A program made the position numbers and the translations under genes. Below are positions 9,799-18,439 of a DNA stretch of 64,000 nucleotides, piece after piece (within the stretch, counting starts at the first letter, position 1; the number at the start of each line of letters is the position of its first letter). The notes beneath the pieces were generated by a model. That model was given only the letters and a program-made list of their open reading frames with translations, searched no databases and had not been told where the DNA came from. Source of the stretch: CAZTZL01 sp964617625 (GTDB lineage Bacteria > Zhuqueibacterota > QNDG01 > DSAB01); contig CAZTZL010000006.1 in the NCBI GenBank assembly GCA_964617625.1, forward strand, positions 3,709 to 67,708, in the 5' to 3' direction.

Positions 9799-10112
9799 TG
9801 TAAGTATTTTCAAAGCACTTCCATAAATATATTTTCCTGATATGATGGTAGAAGACGTACATTTTTACTATGCGTATAAGGATTGGTTTCCATTTATGCA
9901 ATTCATGTATATATTTGGTGTTCTGTCTTTATAAACAGATATATTCCAGAAATAGAGATTGTCAATCGTATAATTTTTCATTTATAACCGGAAAGGAGGC
10001 AGAATCAGTCAGCTTATTAGGGATAATGCATCGTAGTAAGTTGACATTGGAGGAGGAATATCAGTTTTCACTTTAAAACTAAACAGGATTTTAAAAAAAC
10101 ATGGAGGGGAAA
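9799..10112 (+). other. Long untranslated leader of the CBM9 gene
   Basis: A 68-codon frame (9870-10076) has no recognisable protein character and I leave it out. The stretch ends in a strong GGAGGGG ribosome-binding site just before 10113. I recognise no riboswitch class. Confidence 0.45.
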
Positions 10113-12596
10113 ATGAAGAAAATTATTTTTGGGATTGCATTGGCATTCCTTGTGTTCGTGCCGTTCCTATCTGCGCAGCTCATTGTTGTCGACGGTCAGA
10201 AAGATGCTTTCTATGAGACATTGACTGGTCCCGATGACGGATATCTGCAGTTGCGGGCTTTTACCGGCAATGATAATGGATATCCAGATGGTGATGCGGA
10301 TCTATCTTGCAAGATGTGGTTTGCGTGGGATGATGACTACCTCTATTTCTATGAAGAGGTGAAAGACGACATTATTTCGATGTCGAGTGCCAATACATAC
10401 AACAACGACGGTTTCGAAATCAAGGTCGATCCCCAAGCGACAGACAGTGTTGCCAATTCTATTGTTGCTCTTGGAATGACAGCTTTGGATTCCACCGGCG
10501 GTGTTACAGGCGCTTTAGATCTGCCGAATTCATTCCGGAAAACAACTGCTGACGGATATGTCCTTGAAGCAGCCATTCCATGGGATACTCTTAAAACTAC
10601 AATTGAATCTGTCGATGTTGGTGTGGGGAATGTATTCGGTTGTGCCGTCCAGAACCATGACAATGACAATGCATCAGGCGCACGTGATGCCAGCATACAG
10701 TGGGCAGCCTTCTTGACGGATAGAGTTTGGAACACACCGAAGTATTGCGGCACGGTTGAATTTTTGGCGGACAACAAACTCAAGTTCATTCCCACAAACA
10801 ATATGACCGGTGTCACCAACACACTTCCCTACGATGGAACTGTTCCGACTGGAATCGTCGTGGATGGTATAGCGGATCCTTTTTATCATCTTCTGAGCGG
10901 ACCGGATGACGGGTATATTCAGATAAAATCATATGCATTCGACGCCATTGGTATCCCTCATGGTGATGCTGATTTATCTGCCAAGATTTGGGGCGCCTGG
11001 GATCCGACATGGCTTTATCTCTATGCAGAGATAATGGATGATACAATATCAGTAGTGAATACTGCTAATTTCTTTCGAAATGACTGCCTGGAATTAAAGG
11101 TGGACGGACTAATCAATGGCAGTAAAGTTGGTGGACCTCCCACAGCGGGCGGACTTTCATCAACGAATACGATCACCGCACTGGATACGCCGGATGCGAC
11201 GGGATTGGTCAGCAACCTGGAAAATCTCTCTGCTGCAAATAAACAAATTGTTCGTGCAAAAATGACAGGCGGCTATATCCTGGAAATGGCTCTCAGATTG
11301 GATTCATTGGGTGGACCTGAACATATCAATGCAATGGTAGACAGTGTATTTGGTCTCGGAATTGATATTGTTGATAATGATGGCAAACTTGCTACATCGA
11401 ACCGTCAGGCTGCTATTGTTTGGGGTGCCGTTTGCAGTGACAATATCTGGAATACACCTAACTATCTTGGAACAGTTAAATTTAAAGCTGATAATAAGAT
11501 ATCGTTTAGTTCAACCAATGGGATGACTGCCGAAACCAATCCAGTTCCTTATGACGGGACTCCATTCTATATGCAAATCGACGGCAAAAAGGATCCTTTC
11601 TATTGGACATTGAGAAGAGGTACTGATGGATATGTACAGGTGCAACATTGCCATTGGAGCGTTGGCGCCGGCGGTGAACCTTCAAGCAACGCTGATATGT
11701 CTGCCAAGTTATGGAGTGCCTGGGATGATACGTGGTTTTATCTCTATGCGGAGATTACTGATGATACCGTGTCATCAGCTAATATCACCAATTTTTTTCA
11801 AAATGACTGTCTGGAATTGAAAGTGGACGGGCAGCCTACTGACAGTACTCAAAGTGGTGGTCCTCCAAATGGTATTTCCCGATCTACAACTCTTACTGCG
11901 ATAGACAGTTCAAAGGCAACAACGGGTCAAAAAACGAGTAATCTGGATGGGCTCGATGAGACCGCAAAGAAGTACGCACGCGGAACCATGACCGGCGGCT
12001 ATACACTGGAAATGGCTATCAAGCTGGATTCGCTGGGAGGAAGTGAGCCTATCACAGCTGCTATTGGTGAAAAATTCGGTCTGGGTATCAATCTCGTAGA
12101 TAATGATGGAACTCTGCCCACATCGAATCGCGAGGGTGCCATTGTCTGGGCAGCAGTATGTAATGATAAAATCTGGAATACTCCCAAATACCTTGGGACA
12201 GTTGAATTTTTAGTTAACAACAAACTCAATTTTATTCCGAAAAACAATATGACGGGTTACGGCCACGGTATTTCTTATGATGGGAAAGCATGTCCCGCTT
12301 CAGATGTGGACGAAGCAATATCGATGGCGCCGTTGAAGTTCGATTTGGCGCAGAATTACCCGAACCCGTTCAATCCGACAACAAGAATTGCGTACGAAAT
12401 TCCGTCGGTATCGAAGGTTCGTCTTGTCGTTTTCGATGTGTTAGGCAGAGAAGTGGCTACTCTGGTTGATGAAGTCAAGAAACCAGGTGCGTATGAAACT
12501 ACTTTCGATGGGAAGAAATATTCAAGCGGTGTTTATTTCTTCAGGCTGGAAGCCGGTTCACGTACACAGATCAAAAAGATGATGATACTCAAGTAG
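10113..12596 (+). CDS. Secreted protein with three CBM9-like domains and a T9SS sorting domain
   Basis: 827 residues from the ATG at 10113. The in-frame ATG at 10101 is part of the purine-rich GGAGGGG site, so the later start is preferred. A signal peptide (MKKIIFGIALAFLVF...LSAQ) is followed by three homologous modules beginning near residues 25, 249 and 487. Each has the order VDG..DPFY, DGY.Q, DADLSAK, WDDTW.YLY and a DC-LELKVDG-like strand, which fits carbohydrate-binding family 9-like domains. The C-terminus (about 744-827) is a PNPFNP...VFDVLGREV...GVYFFRLE sorting domain for type IX secretion. No catalytic domain is visible, so it is probably a surface glycan-binding or scaffold protein. 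It is followed by a strong terminator. Confidence 0.88.
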   Translation: MKKIIFGIALAFLVFVPFLSAQLIVVDGQKDAFYETLTGPDDGYLQLRAFTGNDNGYPDGDADLSCKMWFAWDDDYLYFYEEVKDDIISMSSANTYNNDGFEIKVDPQATDSVANSIVALGMTALDSTGGVTGALDLPNSFRKTTADGYVLEAAIPWDTLKTTIESVDVGVGNVFGCAVQNHDNDNASGARDASIQWAAFLTDRVWNTPKYCGTVEFLADNKLKFIPTNNMTGVTNTLPYDGTVPTGIVVDGIADPFYHLLSGPDDGYIQIKSYAFDAIGIPHGDADLSAKIWGAWDPTWLYLYAEIMDDTISVVNTANFFRNDCLELKVDGLINGSKVGGPPTAGGLSSTNTITALDTPDATGLVSNLENLSAANKQIVRAKMTGGYILEMALRLDSLGGPEHINAMVDSVFGLGIDIVDNDGKLATSNRQAAIVWGAVCSDNIWNTPNYLGTVKFKADNKISFSSTNGMTAETNPVPYDGTPFYMQIDGKKDPFYWTLRRGTDGYVQVQHCHWSVGAGGEPSSNADMSAKLWSAWDDTWFYLYAEITDDTVSSANITNFFQNDCLELKVDGQPTDSTQSGGPPNGISRSTTLTAIDSSKATTGQKTSNLDGLDETAKKYARGTMTGGYTLEMAIKLDSLGGSEPITAAIGEKFGLGINLVDNDGTLPTSNREGAIVWAAVCNDKIWNTPKYLGTVEFLVNNKLNFIPKNNMTGYGHGISYDGKACPASDVDEAISMAPLKFDLAQNYPNPFNPTTRIAYEIPSVSKVRLVVFDVLGREVATLVDEVKKPGAYETTFDGKKYSSGVYFFRLEAGSRTQIKKMMILK

Positions 12597-12617
12597 TCAT
12601 TTTTGCTTTGAATTGGG

Positions 12618-12662
12618 AATATGCCTGTGAGAGAAAACTGTTATCACAGGCATATTTCTTTT
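12618..12662 (+). terminator. Rho-independent terminator after the CBM9 gene
   Basis: A perfect 13-base stem (12618-12630 with 12644-12656, core ATATGCCTGTGA) with a 13-base loop, followed by a T-rich tail (TTTCTTTTCTT). Confidence 0.88.
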
Positions 12663-12679
12663 CTTATCTATCAAAATTG

Positions 12680-12750
12680 AACACCTCTATGACGCGGCAC
12701 ACTTGAGATTAATTTTATCTGCAAGCTGCCCATAGAGGTGTTATTATTTT
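12680..12750. repeat. Two-tier inverted repeat, possible structured RNA or second terminator
   Basis: The outer arms AACACCTCTATG (12680-12691) and CATAGAGGTGTT (12731-12742) match perfectly. An inner stem CTTGAGAT (12702-12709) pairs with ATCTGCAAG (12717-12725) with one bulged G. ATTATTTT follows the outer right arm. It lies between the CBM9 terminator and the SGNH gene. Confidence 0.6.
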
Positions 12751-12798
12751 CAATGAAGGCGGTATCATTACATCATGGATTTAAGGTGAAGAAAAGAT

Positions 12799-14706
12799 AT
12801 GAAAAAAAAGAAAATTAAACAAAAATCCCGGGTTCAGATTTCACCGATAAAAAAACGGATTTTTATGGTTGTCACGCTGCTCCTTCCCTTGTTTTTATTA
12901 CTGGTGCTGGAAGCGGGTTTACGAATATTTAATTACGGAGGCGATACACATCTTTTTGTTTCAACTCCTGATGAAACTTCAAAATATTACGGGATCAACA
13001 GAAATGTCGGGCGCCGGTATTTTAATGAGAATTCCTTTATTCCCTCTCCCCGAAAAGATCTCTTTCTGAAAGAAAAACCGAAAAACGGCTACCGTATTTT
13101 TGTTTTGGGCGGATCCACGACTGCCGGTTTTCCCTATGGGAATAATTTGACATTTCCACGTATACTGAACCGCCGTCTTTCCGACACGTTTCCAGACCGC
13201 CGCATTGAAGTTGTCAACACGGCAATGACCGCCATCAACAGCTATACCCTGCTGGATTTTATGGATGAAATCATCAAACAGAAGCCGGATGCGATTCTGA
13301 TTTATGCGGGCCATAATGAATTTTACGGGGCGTTGGGCATGGCTTCCAGGGAATCGCTGGGAAAGAATCGCGGGATCGTGAAATCCTATTTAAAATTACA
13401 ACGATTTAAAACTTTTTTATTGCTTCGGGATGCGATCGGATTGATACAAAACCGGATTAATCGAAATAAAAGTCCTGATTTCGATAATGATCCGATGCAG
13501 ACTGTGATGACGAGAATCGTAAAAAAAGATCTCAAAATAATACACGGAAGCAAGCTTTACAAACTGGGGAAAGAACAATTCCAAAATAATTTGCACGATA
13601 TTTTAATGAAAGCGAAAAAGGCAGGGATACCGGTCATAGTCAGTGAATTGGTCAGCAATATTCGCGATCATTACCCGTTTGCTTCGGTTGAAAAGGAGTC
13701 ATTGCCATCCGCCGGAACGGTATTTGGCAAAGCAAGAAGATTTGAAAAACAAGGAAAGTACAAGCAGGCGCGGGAATTCTACTATAGTGCAAAAGATCTG
13801 GATGTGCTGCCCTTCCGGGCACCGGAAGAGTTTAATCAAATTGTACATAATCTTGCAGATGATTTTTCCATCCCTGTTGTACCGATGGAGTCCTGTTTTG
13901 AGGCCGCTTCTCCTCACGGATTGATCGGGAACAATCTGATGTGCGAACATCTCCATCCCAATATAGACGGTTATTTTTTAATAGCGGATGCTTTTTACAA
14001 TACCATGCGCGAGAATCGGTTGATTGCATCCGTTTGGCCGGATCGTTCTATAAAACCGAGTTCATATTACCGGCATCACTGGGGCTTTACACCTCTTGAT
14101 AGTGCCTATGCAGCACTGAATATTGCCCAATTAAAAGGAGGATGGCCGTTTAAAAAATCAGGTCCGAATCTTGTGGCTTATCAATATGTGCCAGCCTCAA
14201 AGCCGGATTCCATAGCGCTTCATATTTTAAAGACGGGTGAATCCACTTTGGAATTGGGGCATATTGAATTGGCAAAGTATTATGAAAATATTGGAGAATT
14301 TGAAAAAGCTTTTGAAGAATACAAGGCGCTGATTTACACCGTACCGAATCTTGATTTATTTTATGAGCCAGCCGTGAGATTTTTGATTTCGAGAAATGAG
14401 TACAGTCGGGCACAGGAGATTCTAATTGGGGGATATAAATACAACGATTCGTTTTTTATGGCCAAATGGATCGGGCAATTGAATCTGGTGCTTAACAACA
14501 CACAGAGGGGCATTGAATTTCTTGAAAAGGCCCGCCAATTGGAACCGGATGATGTACAAATGCTTTTTAATTTGGCACGTGCTTATTACAATACATACGA
14601 GTTAAAAAAAGGAGATTCGGTCGTCGATCATCTAAAAAAGATTGCACCAAAATCAGACCTGGTTGCACAAATTGAATCGTTCAGGAAGACTCTCGGCAAT
14701 CCTTAA
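12799..14706 (+). CDS. Membrane-anchored SGNH/GDSL hydrolase-like protein with C-terminal TPRs
   Basis: 635 residues. A basic N-terminus is followed by one transmembrane segment (about 22-45). The SGNH core shows block I as GGSTTAGFPYG (about 104; the nucleophile would be a Ser/Thr here rather than in GDS), block III as GHNEFYG (about 170) and block V as CEHLHPN (about 382), keeping a catalytic-type His but with Glu where Asp is usual. The last ~170 residues are TPR-like helices (LELGHIELAKYYENIGEFEKA and similar). It probably acts on the periplasmic side on acylated or esterified envelope glycans. The substrate is unknown and the altered blocks leave the activity open. Confidence 0.82.
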   Translation: MKKKKIKQKSRVQISPIKKRIFMVVTLLLPLFLLLVLEAGLRIFNYGGDTHLFVSTPDETSKYYGINRNVGRRYFNENSFIPSPRKDLFLKEKPKNGYRIFVLGGSTTAGFPYGNNLTFPRILNRRLSDTFPDRRIEVVNTAMTAINSYTLLDFMDEIIKQKPDAILIYAGHNEFYGALGMASRESLGKNRGIVKSYLKLQRFKTFLLLRDAIGLIQNRINRNKSPDFDNDPMQTVMTRIVKKDLKIIHGSKLYKLGKEQFQNNLHDILMKAKKAGIPVIVSELVSNIRDHYPFASVEKESLPSAGTVFGKARRFEKQGKYKQAREFYYSAKDLDVLPFRAPEEFNQIVHNLADDFSIPVVPMESCFEAASPHGLIGNNLMCEHLHPNIDGYFLIADAFYNTMRENRLIASVWPDRSIKPSSYYRHHWGFTPLDSAYAALNIAQLKGGWPFKKSGPNLVAYQYVPASKPDSIALHILKTGESTLELGHIELAKYYENIGEFEKAFEEYKALIYTVPNLDLFYEPAVRFLISRNEYSRAQEILIGGYKYNDSFFMAKWIGQLNLVLNNTQRGIEFLEKARQLEPDDVQMLFNLARAYYNTYELKKGDSVVDHLKKIAPKSDLVAQIESFRKTLGNP

Positions 14707-15018
14707 AAACAAAATTTATCCTTCAGGATTTCATGAAAAGCTAAACCATGAATTCCAGATAGAGATTTCAACCTTAATCATGAAATCTTTTAGCGATCTT
14801 TGTTGAATTATTAAATCGAACCGATGAAAAGATACAATATGGAATAACCAATAATGAATGACGATGTTCGATTTTCGAAAGAATGTTGAGATTTCTGTTT
14901 TATTCGGAAATGATCATTGGCTGTTGATTATTCGTAAATCAAGAACTGAATAAATTTGTAAATAAAACCCGATTTTTCCCAACTGCTGGATTCGTTATAA
15001 GAGAAATATCACTCTGTT
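14707..15018. other. Convergent intergenic region with an inverted repeat
   Basis: No gene. GATTTCATGA (14727-14736) is repeated inverted as TCATGAAATC (14778-14787). It lies between two converging genes and may act as a weak two-way terminator, but the loop is long (41 bases). Confidence 0.4.
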
Positions 15019-15807
15019 CTATTCTCTTTCCAAATAACGAGTTGTAAAATATTCATCATTAATATTCGGATTAAATTCCAGCTGTTCATTATAAAGAATA
15101 GATTTACGGCCGTTTTGGAGATTGACCATTTCCAGATTTTTGGCCCTGTATTTATGATTGACTGTGTCCAGTTCCTTGATTTCATGAACAGTCATTTCTT
15201 TGTACAATTCGCCGTCCAGATCGTAATACACCACTTTCCGAATAACAAAATCTTTCTTTCCGAAATAGGTGATGCGTCGTGAAAATCCATTCTCTTCCGC
15301 AATGTCATCATCTTTCGGAATCCATTCGATCTTGTAACACAATGTGCCGTCGAATTCTTCTTCTCCAAGATTATTGAAGTTGAAATCATTTAGGGAGGGG
15401 GGCGTCATATCCGAATAAGTAAATTCCGATCCCATAAAATTTTTCGCTTTTTCCGTACTGACAATGCGCCTGGTTTTTCTCAAAGCGGGCATATAGAGCC
15501 ATAAATCATCATCTCTGTCTTTATAATCATACGTCAGTAAGCCAGTCCCTTTCACATCCGCAGGCGCCATAAAACGAATGAGTTTTTTCTCGGTGTTTCC
15601 ATTATCGAAAAGCTTGGTTACCTGTTTGATTTTTCGGACCCTTTCCCGTCCCTGCGGATCTATGATGCGCATTTCGGAAATACCCTGTACACCTTTGACT
15701 TTAATGGCTTCCTGGGCGCGCTCGGCAATCTGGAGGGCGGTTAATTCGTTTTGTGCAGATATAAAAGCTGGCATTATCAATAACATTAATATATAGATGA
15801 GTTTCAT
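15019..15807 (-). CDS. LolA-like outer-membrane lipoprotein-sorting protein
   Basis: 262 residues with a signal peptide (MKLIYILMLLIMPAFISAQ). It fits the family annotated as outer membrane lipoprotein-sorting protein, a LolA/LolB-like half-barrel. Internal signatures are the DPQGRERVRKI strand, LIRFMAPADVKGTGLLTYDY, and the LWLYMPALRKTRRI...FMGSEFTYSDM segment. A GGGAGG site precedes the ATG. It is the last gene of the minus-strand export operon, 55 bases after the MMPL transporter. In such operons it is thought to carry a hydrophobic cargo across the periplasm. The cargo is unknown, and it is not the housekeeping LolA. Confidence 0.87.
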   Translation of the reverse strand: MKLIYILMLLIMPAFISAQNELTALQIAERAQEAIKVKGVQGISEMRIIDPQGRERVRKIKQVTKLFDNGNTEKKLIRFMAPADVKGTGLLTYDYKDRDDDLWLYMPALRKTRRIVSTEKAKNFMGSEFTYSDMTPPSLNDFNFNNLGEEEFDGTLCYKIEWIPKDDDIAEENGFSRRITYFGKKDFVIRKVVYYDLDGELYKEMTVHEIKELDTVNHKYRAKNLEMVNLQNGRKSILYNEQLEFNPNINDEYFTTRYLERE

Positions 15808-15854
15808 TACAGCCTCCCGTTAAATTGAAGTTTTTTCAGTTTCACATTAATAGA

Positions 15855-15901
15855 ACCCCCCTTTATTTTTCCCCCCTTGAGGGGGGAAATAAAAAAGGGG
15901 G
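15855..15901. repeat. GC-rich palindromic repeat at the 3' end of the MMPL gene
   Basis: A C6-TTGA-G6 core (15871-15886) is flanked by T-rich/A-rich arms and further C/G runs, giving a long imperfect hairpin. The MMPL frame runs into it and takes its last residues (PPFLFPPSRGEK) from it. This peptide is typical of dispersed palindromic repeats in many bacterial genomes. Confidence 0.7.
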
Positions 15902-18193
15902 TGTTTTATCCTGATTGCTAATAACTTTTGGTTCCAAAAACTTCGGTTTCAGGATCAGACACAACGCCGGAACAAGCACGAGAGCGCCTATCAGACAGGC
16001 TAAAATTGAAACAATAACGAGAAATCCAAAAAACTGAACCGGAAGAAAGCTTGAAAAAAGAAGCACTGTAAAACCCACAATGACTGAAAAAGCATTGAAA
16101 ATAATGCCGCGTCCGGTAGTGGTCAGTGTCTTTTTTACAGCCGGAACATAGTCCAACCCGGCTTTTCGTTCTTCCCGATACCGCCATAAAAAATGGATCG
16201 TATAGTCCACACCCACACCGATCATGATCGAACTGAGTATGGCATTGACGATATTCAATTCGATGCCGAAGACTCCCATCAATCCGAATAAAATCAGAAT
16301 CGAAAGCGCCAAAGGGACAGCTGCAATTAAACCAGCCACAGCCGAACGAAAGAGAATCATCAGTAACAGGGCAACCACGGCGGTGGCCATAAAAAGAGAA
16401 AGTATCTGTCCGTTCACGACTGCCTTGGCCAGATCGGACAAAACCACACCGAATCCACCGACAAGCAACACATCAGGATCGCTCTTAACGAGGTTCTTTA
16501 TGCGTTCCACAACGCGTCTCAGCACAACCGTGCTTGTTTTATTGATTCGCGCGGTAACGATTGCATGCTTAAAAGGAAAATCTACAAGTTTCTCAAGATC
16601 ATCCGGATTTCCGCTCATTGAGTAGAGTTCAAAATATTGAGCCACGCCGTTCCGCGTTTTTGGGATTTGATTATACATGGGTTCACCCGGATCATTCAAA
16701 GCCCGGCTCATCTGACGGATGACACGCGCAATGGATGTGGTATTTCCCACTTCTTCCATTGTTTCAAGCGAATGTTCCATCGCATCCATTTTTTGTATGA
16801 TTTCAGGGTCTTTGATATCTCCCTGATAGACTATGGAAATATTTTGAGATCCCCCCAGATGGGTGTCAATGAGATTATTCACCAGAACCACAGGATTGTC
16901 CTGCTGGTAATATCCGTTGGGATTGGTGTCCACGACGACAAAGAATACGCCCACTGCGGAGACAATGGACAGAATAGAGGCTGTGATAATGATCCATTTT
17001 GGCTTTTCAGATACCAATCTGCCGAAGAACCAGAGCAGCCGTTCGATGACCGGTTTCTTTTTATGACCGTCCGAAATATGGGCAAGCACGGGTCTGGAAG
17101 GGGGGAGCAGGGACATGATTGCCGGTATTAAAAACAGGCTGGCAAGCAGAGCGAAAAAAATTCCGAAAGCTGTTAATACCCCCAGTTGTTTTGCGGGAAT
17201 TAAGATATGCCCTAAAAGACAGAGCATGCCTGCCATCGTCGTTAATCCTGTCAACAGGACCGGTTTCCCCAAACTTTGAAACATGCGCTTTGCCAGTTCT
17301 TTTCTCGAGAAATGATTGGAAGGAACATTGTCCTCTTGATATTTCGCGATCATGTGAATTCCGTAATCATTGGCTACAGCGATCAGAAAGATGGGAAGAA
17401 TCGTTGTCACCATGTGAATCTTCCAACCAATGAGGGAGATCAATCCTATTGATGCCAGAATGGACATCAGTACAATGACGAAAGGCAATACGACACCGCG
17501 GAGCCTTCGGAAACAGACGAATAAAAAAACGAGCATGATGAAAATACCAAGGGGCATGAGCTCGCGCATATCGTGTTTGATATTCACACCGATCGCAGCG
17601 CGCGTTACCGGAAGTCCACCCAGCATGACCTTCTCTTTCCCGGGTGTCTTTGAAATAATTTCCTTGAATTTGGGAAGGATTTCATCGTCCCGGACATCGT
17701 TTTTCAGCATAGCGATGATCGCCGTAATTGTGAAGTCTTTGGAAATGACACTTCCATACACCATGTCGTTGTCGCGGATGGTTTTCCGAAGGATTTCCCG
17801 ATCCTCCTCATTCTTCGGTATTTGATTAACGGCCGGTTCCACTATCATGGTTCCATCTTCTCCGCGAATGGATTTCAATTCGAAAATTGAGAGAACCTTC
17901 TCGACCTCTTTTATTCGTTTGATTTTTCTTGATAATTTTTCCACCCTTTTCAATGTTACTGGATTTAACACATCATCCGTCTGGATCAATACCATGAGCA
18001 TTTCCGTGCCGCCGAAAATTTCTTCAATGGTATCGGTGTCCATGCGGGAAGGCATATTTTTGGGGAGCTGGCTCTTGATGTCCGTGTCTATTTCGACTCT
18101 CGGTATGAGCAGAGTAAAACCGACTGTGGTCAGTATAAATATTGCAATCACAATCCATCGATACTGAATGATACGATCGGCCAATGTTTTCAT
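15863..18193 (-). CDS. MMPL/RND superfamily exporter
   Basis: 776 residues with about 12 transmembrane segments in two homologous halves. TM1 (about 13-32) is followed by a periplasmic domain to about 210 and a block of five helices to about 375. The pattern repeats from about 405 (second periplasmic domain) to 760. Signatures are ANDYGIHMIAKYQE after the first helix block and GVDYTIHFLWRYREER after the second, typical of the hopanoid/lipid-transporter-like MMPL family with the sterol-sensing arrangement. An AAGGAAT site precedes the ATG. The partner genes suggest export of a lipid-like molecule towards the outer membrane. The final ~12 residues come from a palindromic repeat and are probably not functional. 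Confidence 0.9.
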   Translation of the reverse strand: MKTLADRIIQYRWIVIAIFILTTVGFTLLIPRVEIDTDIKSQLPKNMPSRMDTDTIEEIFGGTEMLMVLIQTDDVLNPVTLKRVEKLSRKIKRIKEVEKVLSIFELKSIRGEDGTMIVEPAVNQIPKNEEDREILRKTIRDNDMVYGSVISKDFTITAIIAMLKNDVRDDEILPKFKEIISKTPGKEKVMLGGLPVTRAAIGVNIKHDMRELMPLGIFIMLVFLFVCFRRLRGVVLPFVIVLMSILASIGLISLIGWKIHMVTTILPIFLIAVANDYGIHMIAKYQEDNVPSNHFSRKELAKRMFQSLGKPVLLTGLTTMAGMLCLLGHILIPAKQLGVLTAFGIFFALLASLFLIPAIMSLLPPSRPVLAHISDGHKKKPVIERLLWFFGRLVSEKPKWIIITASILSIVSAVGVFFVVVDTNPNGYYQQDNPVVLVNNLIDTHLGGSQNISIVYQGDIKDPEIIQKMDAMEHSLETMEEVGNTTSIARVIRQMSRALNDPGEPMYNQIPKTRNGVAQYFELYSMSGNPDDLEKLVDFPFKHAIVTARINKTSTVVLRRVVERIKNLVKSDPDVLLVGGFGVVLSDLAKAVVNGQILSLFMATAVVALLLMILFRSAVAGLIAAVPLALSILILFGLMGVFGIELNIVNAILSSIMIGVGVDYTIHFLWRYREERKAGLDYVPAVKKTLTTTGRGIIFNAFSVIVGFTVLLFSSFLPVQFFGFLVIVSILACLIGALVLVPALCLILKPKFLEPKVISNQDKTPPFLFPPSRGEK

Positions 18194-18225
18194 TCCAGAT
18201 TCCTTATTAATAAGATTTCATTTTT

Positions 18226-18325
18226 NNNNNNNNNNNNNNNNNNNNNNNNNNNNNNNNNNNNNNNNNNNNNNNNNNNNNNNNNNNNNNNNNNNNNNNNNNN
18301 NNNNNNNNNNNNNNNNNNNNNNNNN
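18226..18325. other. Assembly gap of 100 N
   Basis: A fixed-length run of N between the MMPL gene and the outer-membrane barrel gene. The flanks share ATTTCATTTTT-like words, so a repeat probably broke the assembly. True length and content are unknown, so an extra small gene in the operon cannot be excluded. Confidence 0.95.
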
Positions 18326-18439
18326 ATTTCATTTTTCATTTTAATATGACATTTTGATTTTTCCATTTTCATATTTGGTTTTATTATTCAAATTTTTAGA
18401 TACTTGAATTCACGATAAACAACTCGTTTATTTTTGTAT

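Noticed and set aside
9870..10076. 68-codon frame in the leader of the CBM9 gene
   Set aside because: No recognisable protein character or family resemblance; it lies in the presumed untranslated leader.
10101..10112. Start of the CBM9 protein at 10101
   Set aside because: The codons after it form the GGAGGGG ribosome-binding site of the ATG at 10113.
18190..18372. Open frame across the N gap on the minus strand
   Set aside because: It exists only because N codons are read through; the real sequence is unknown.
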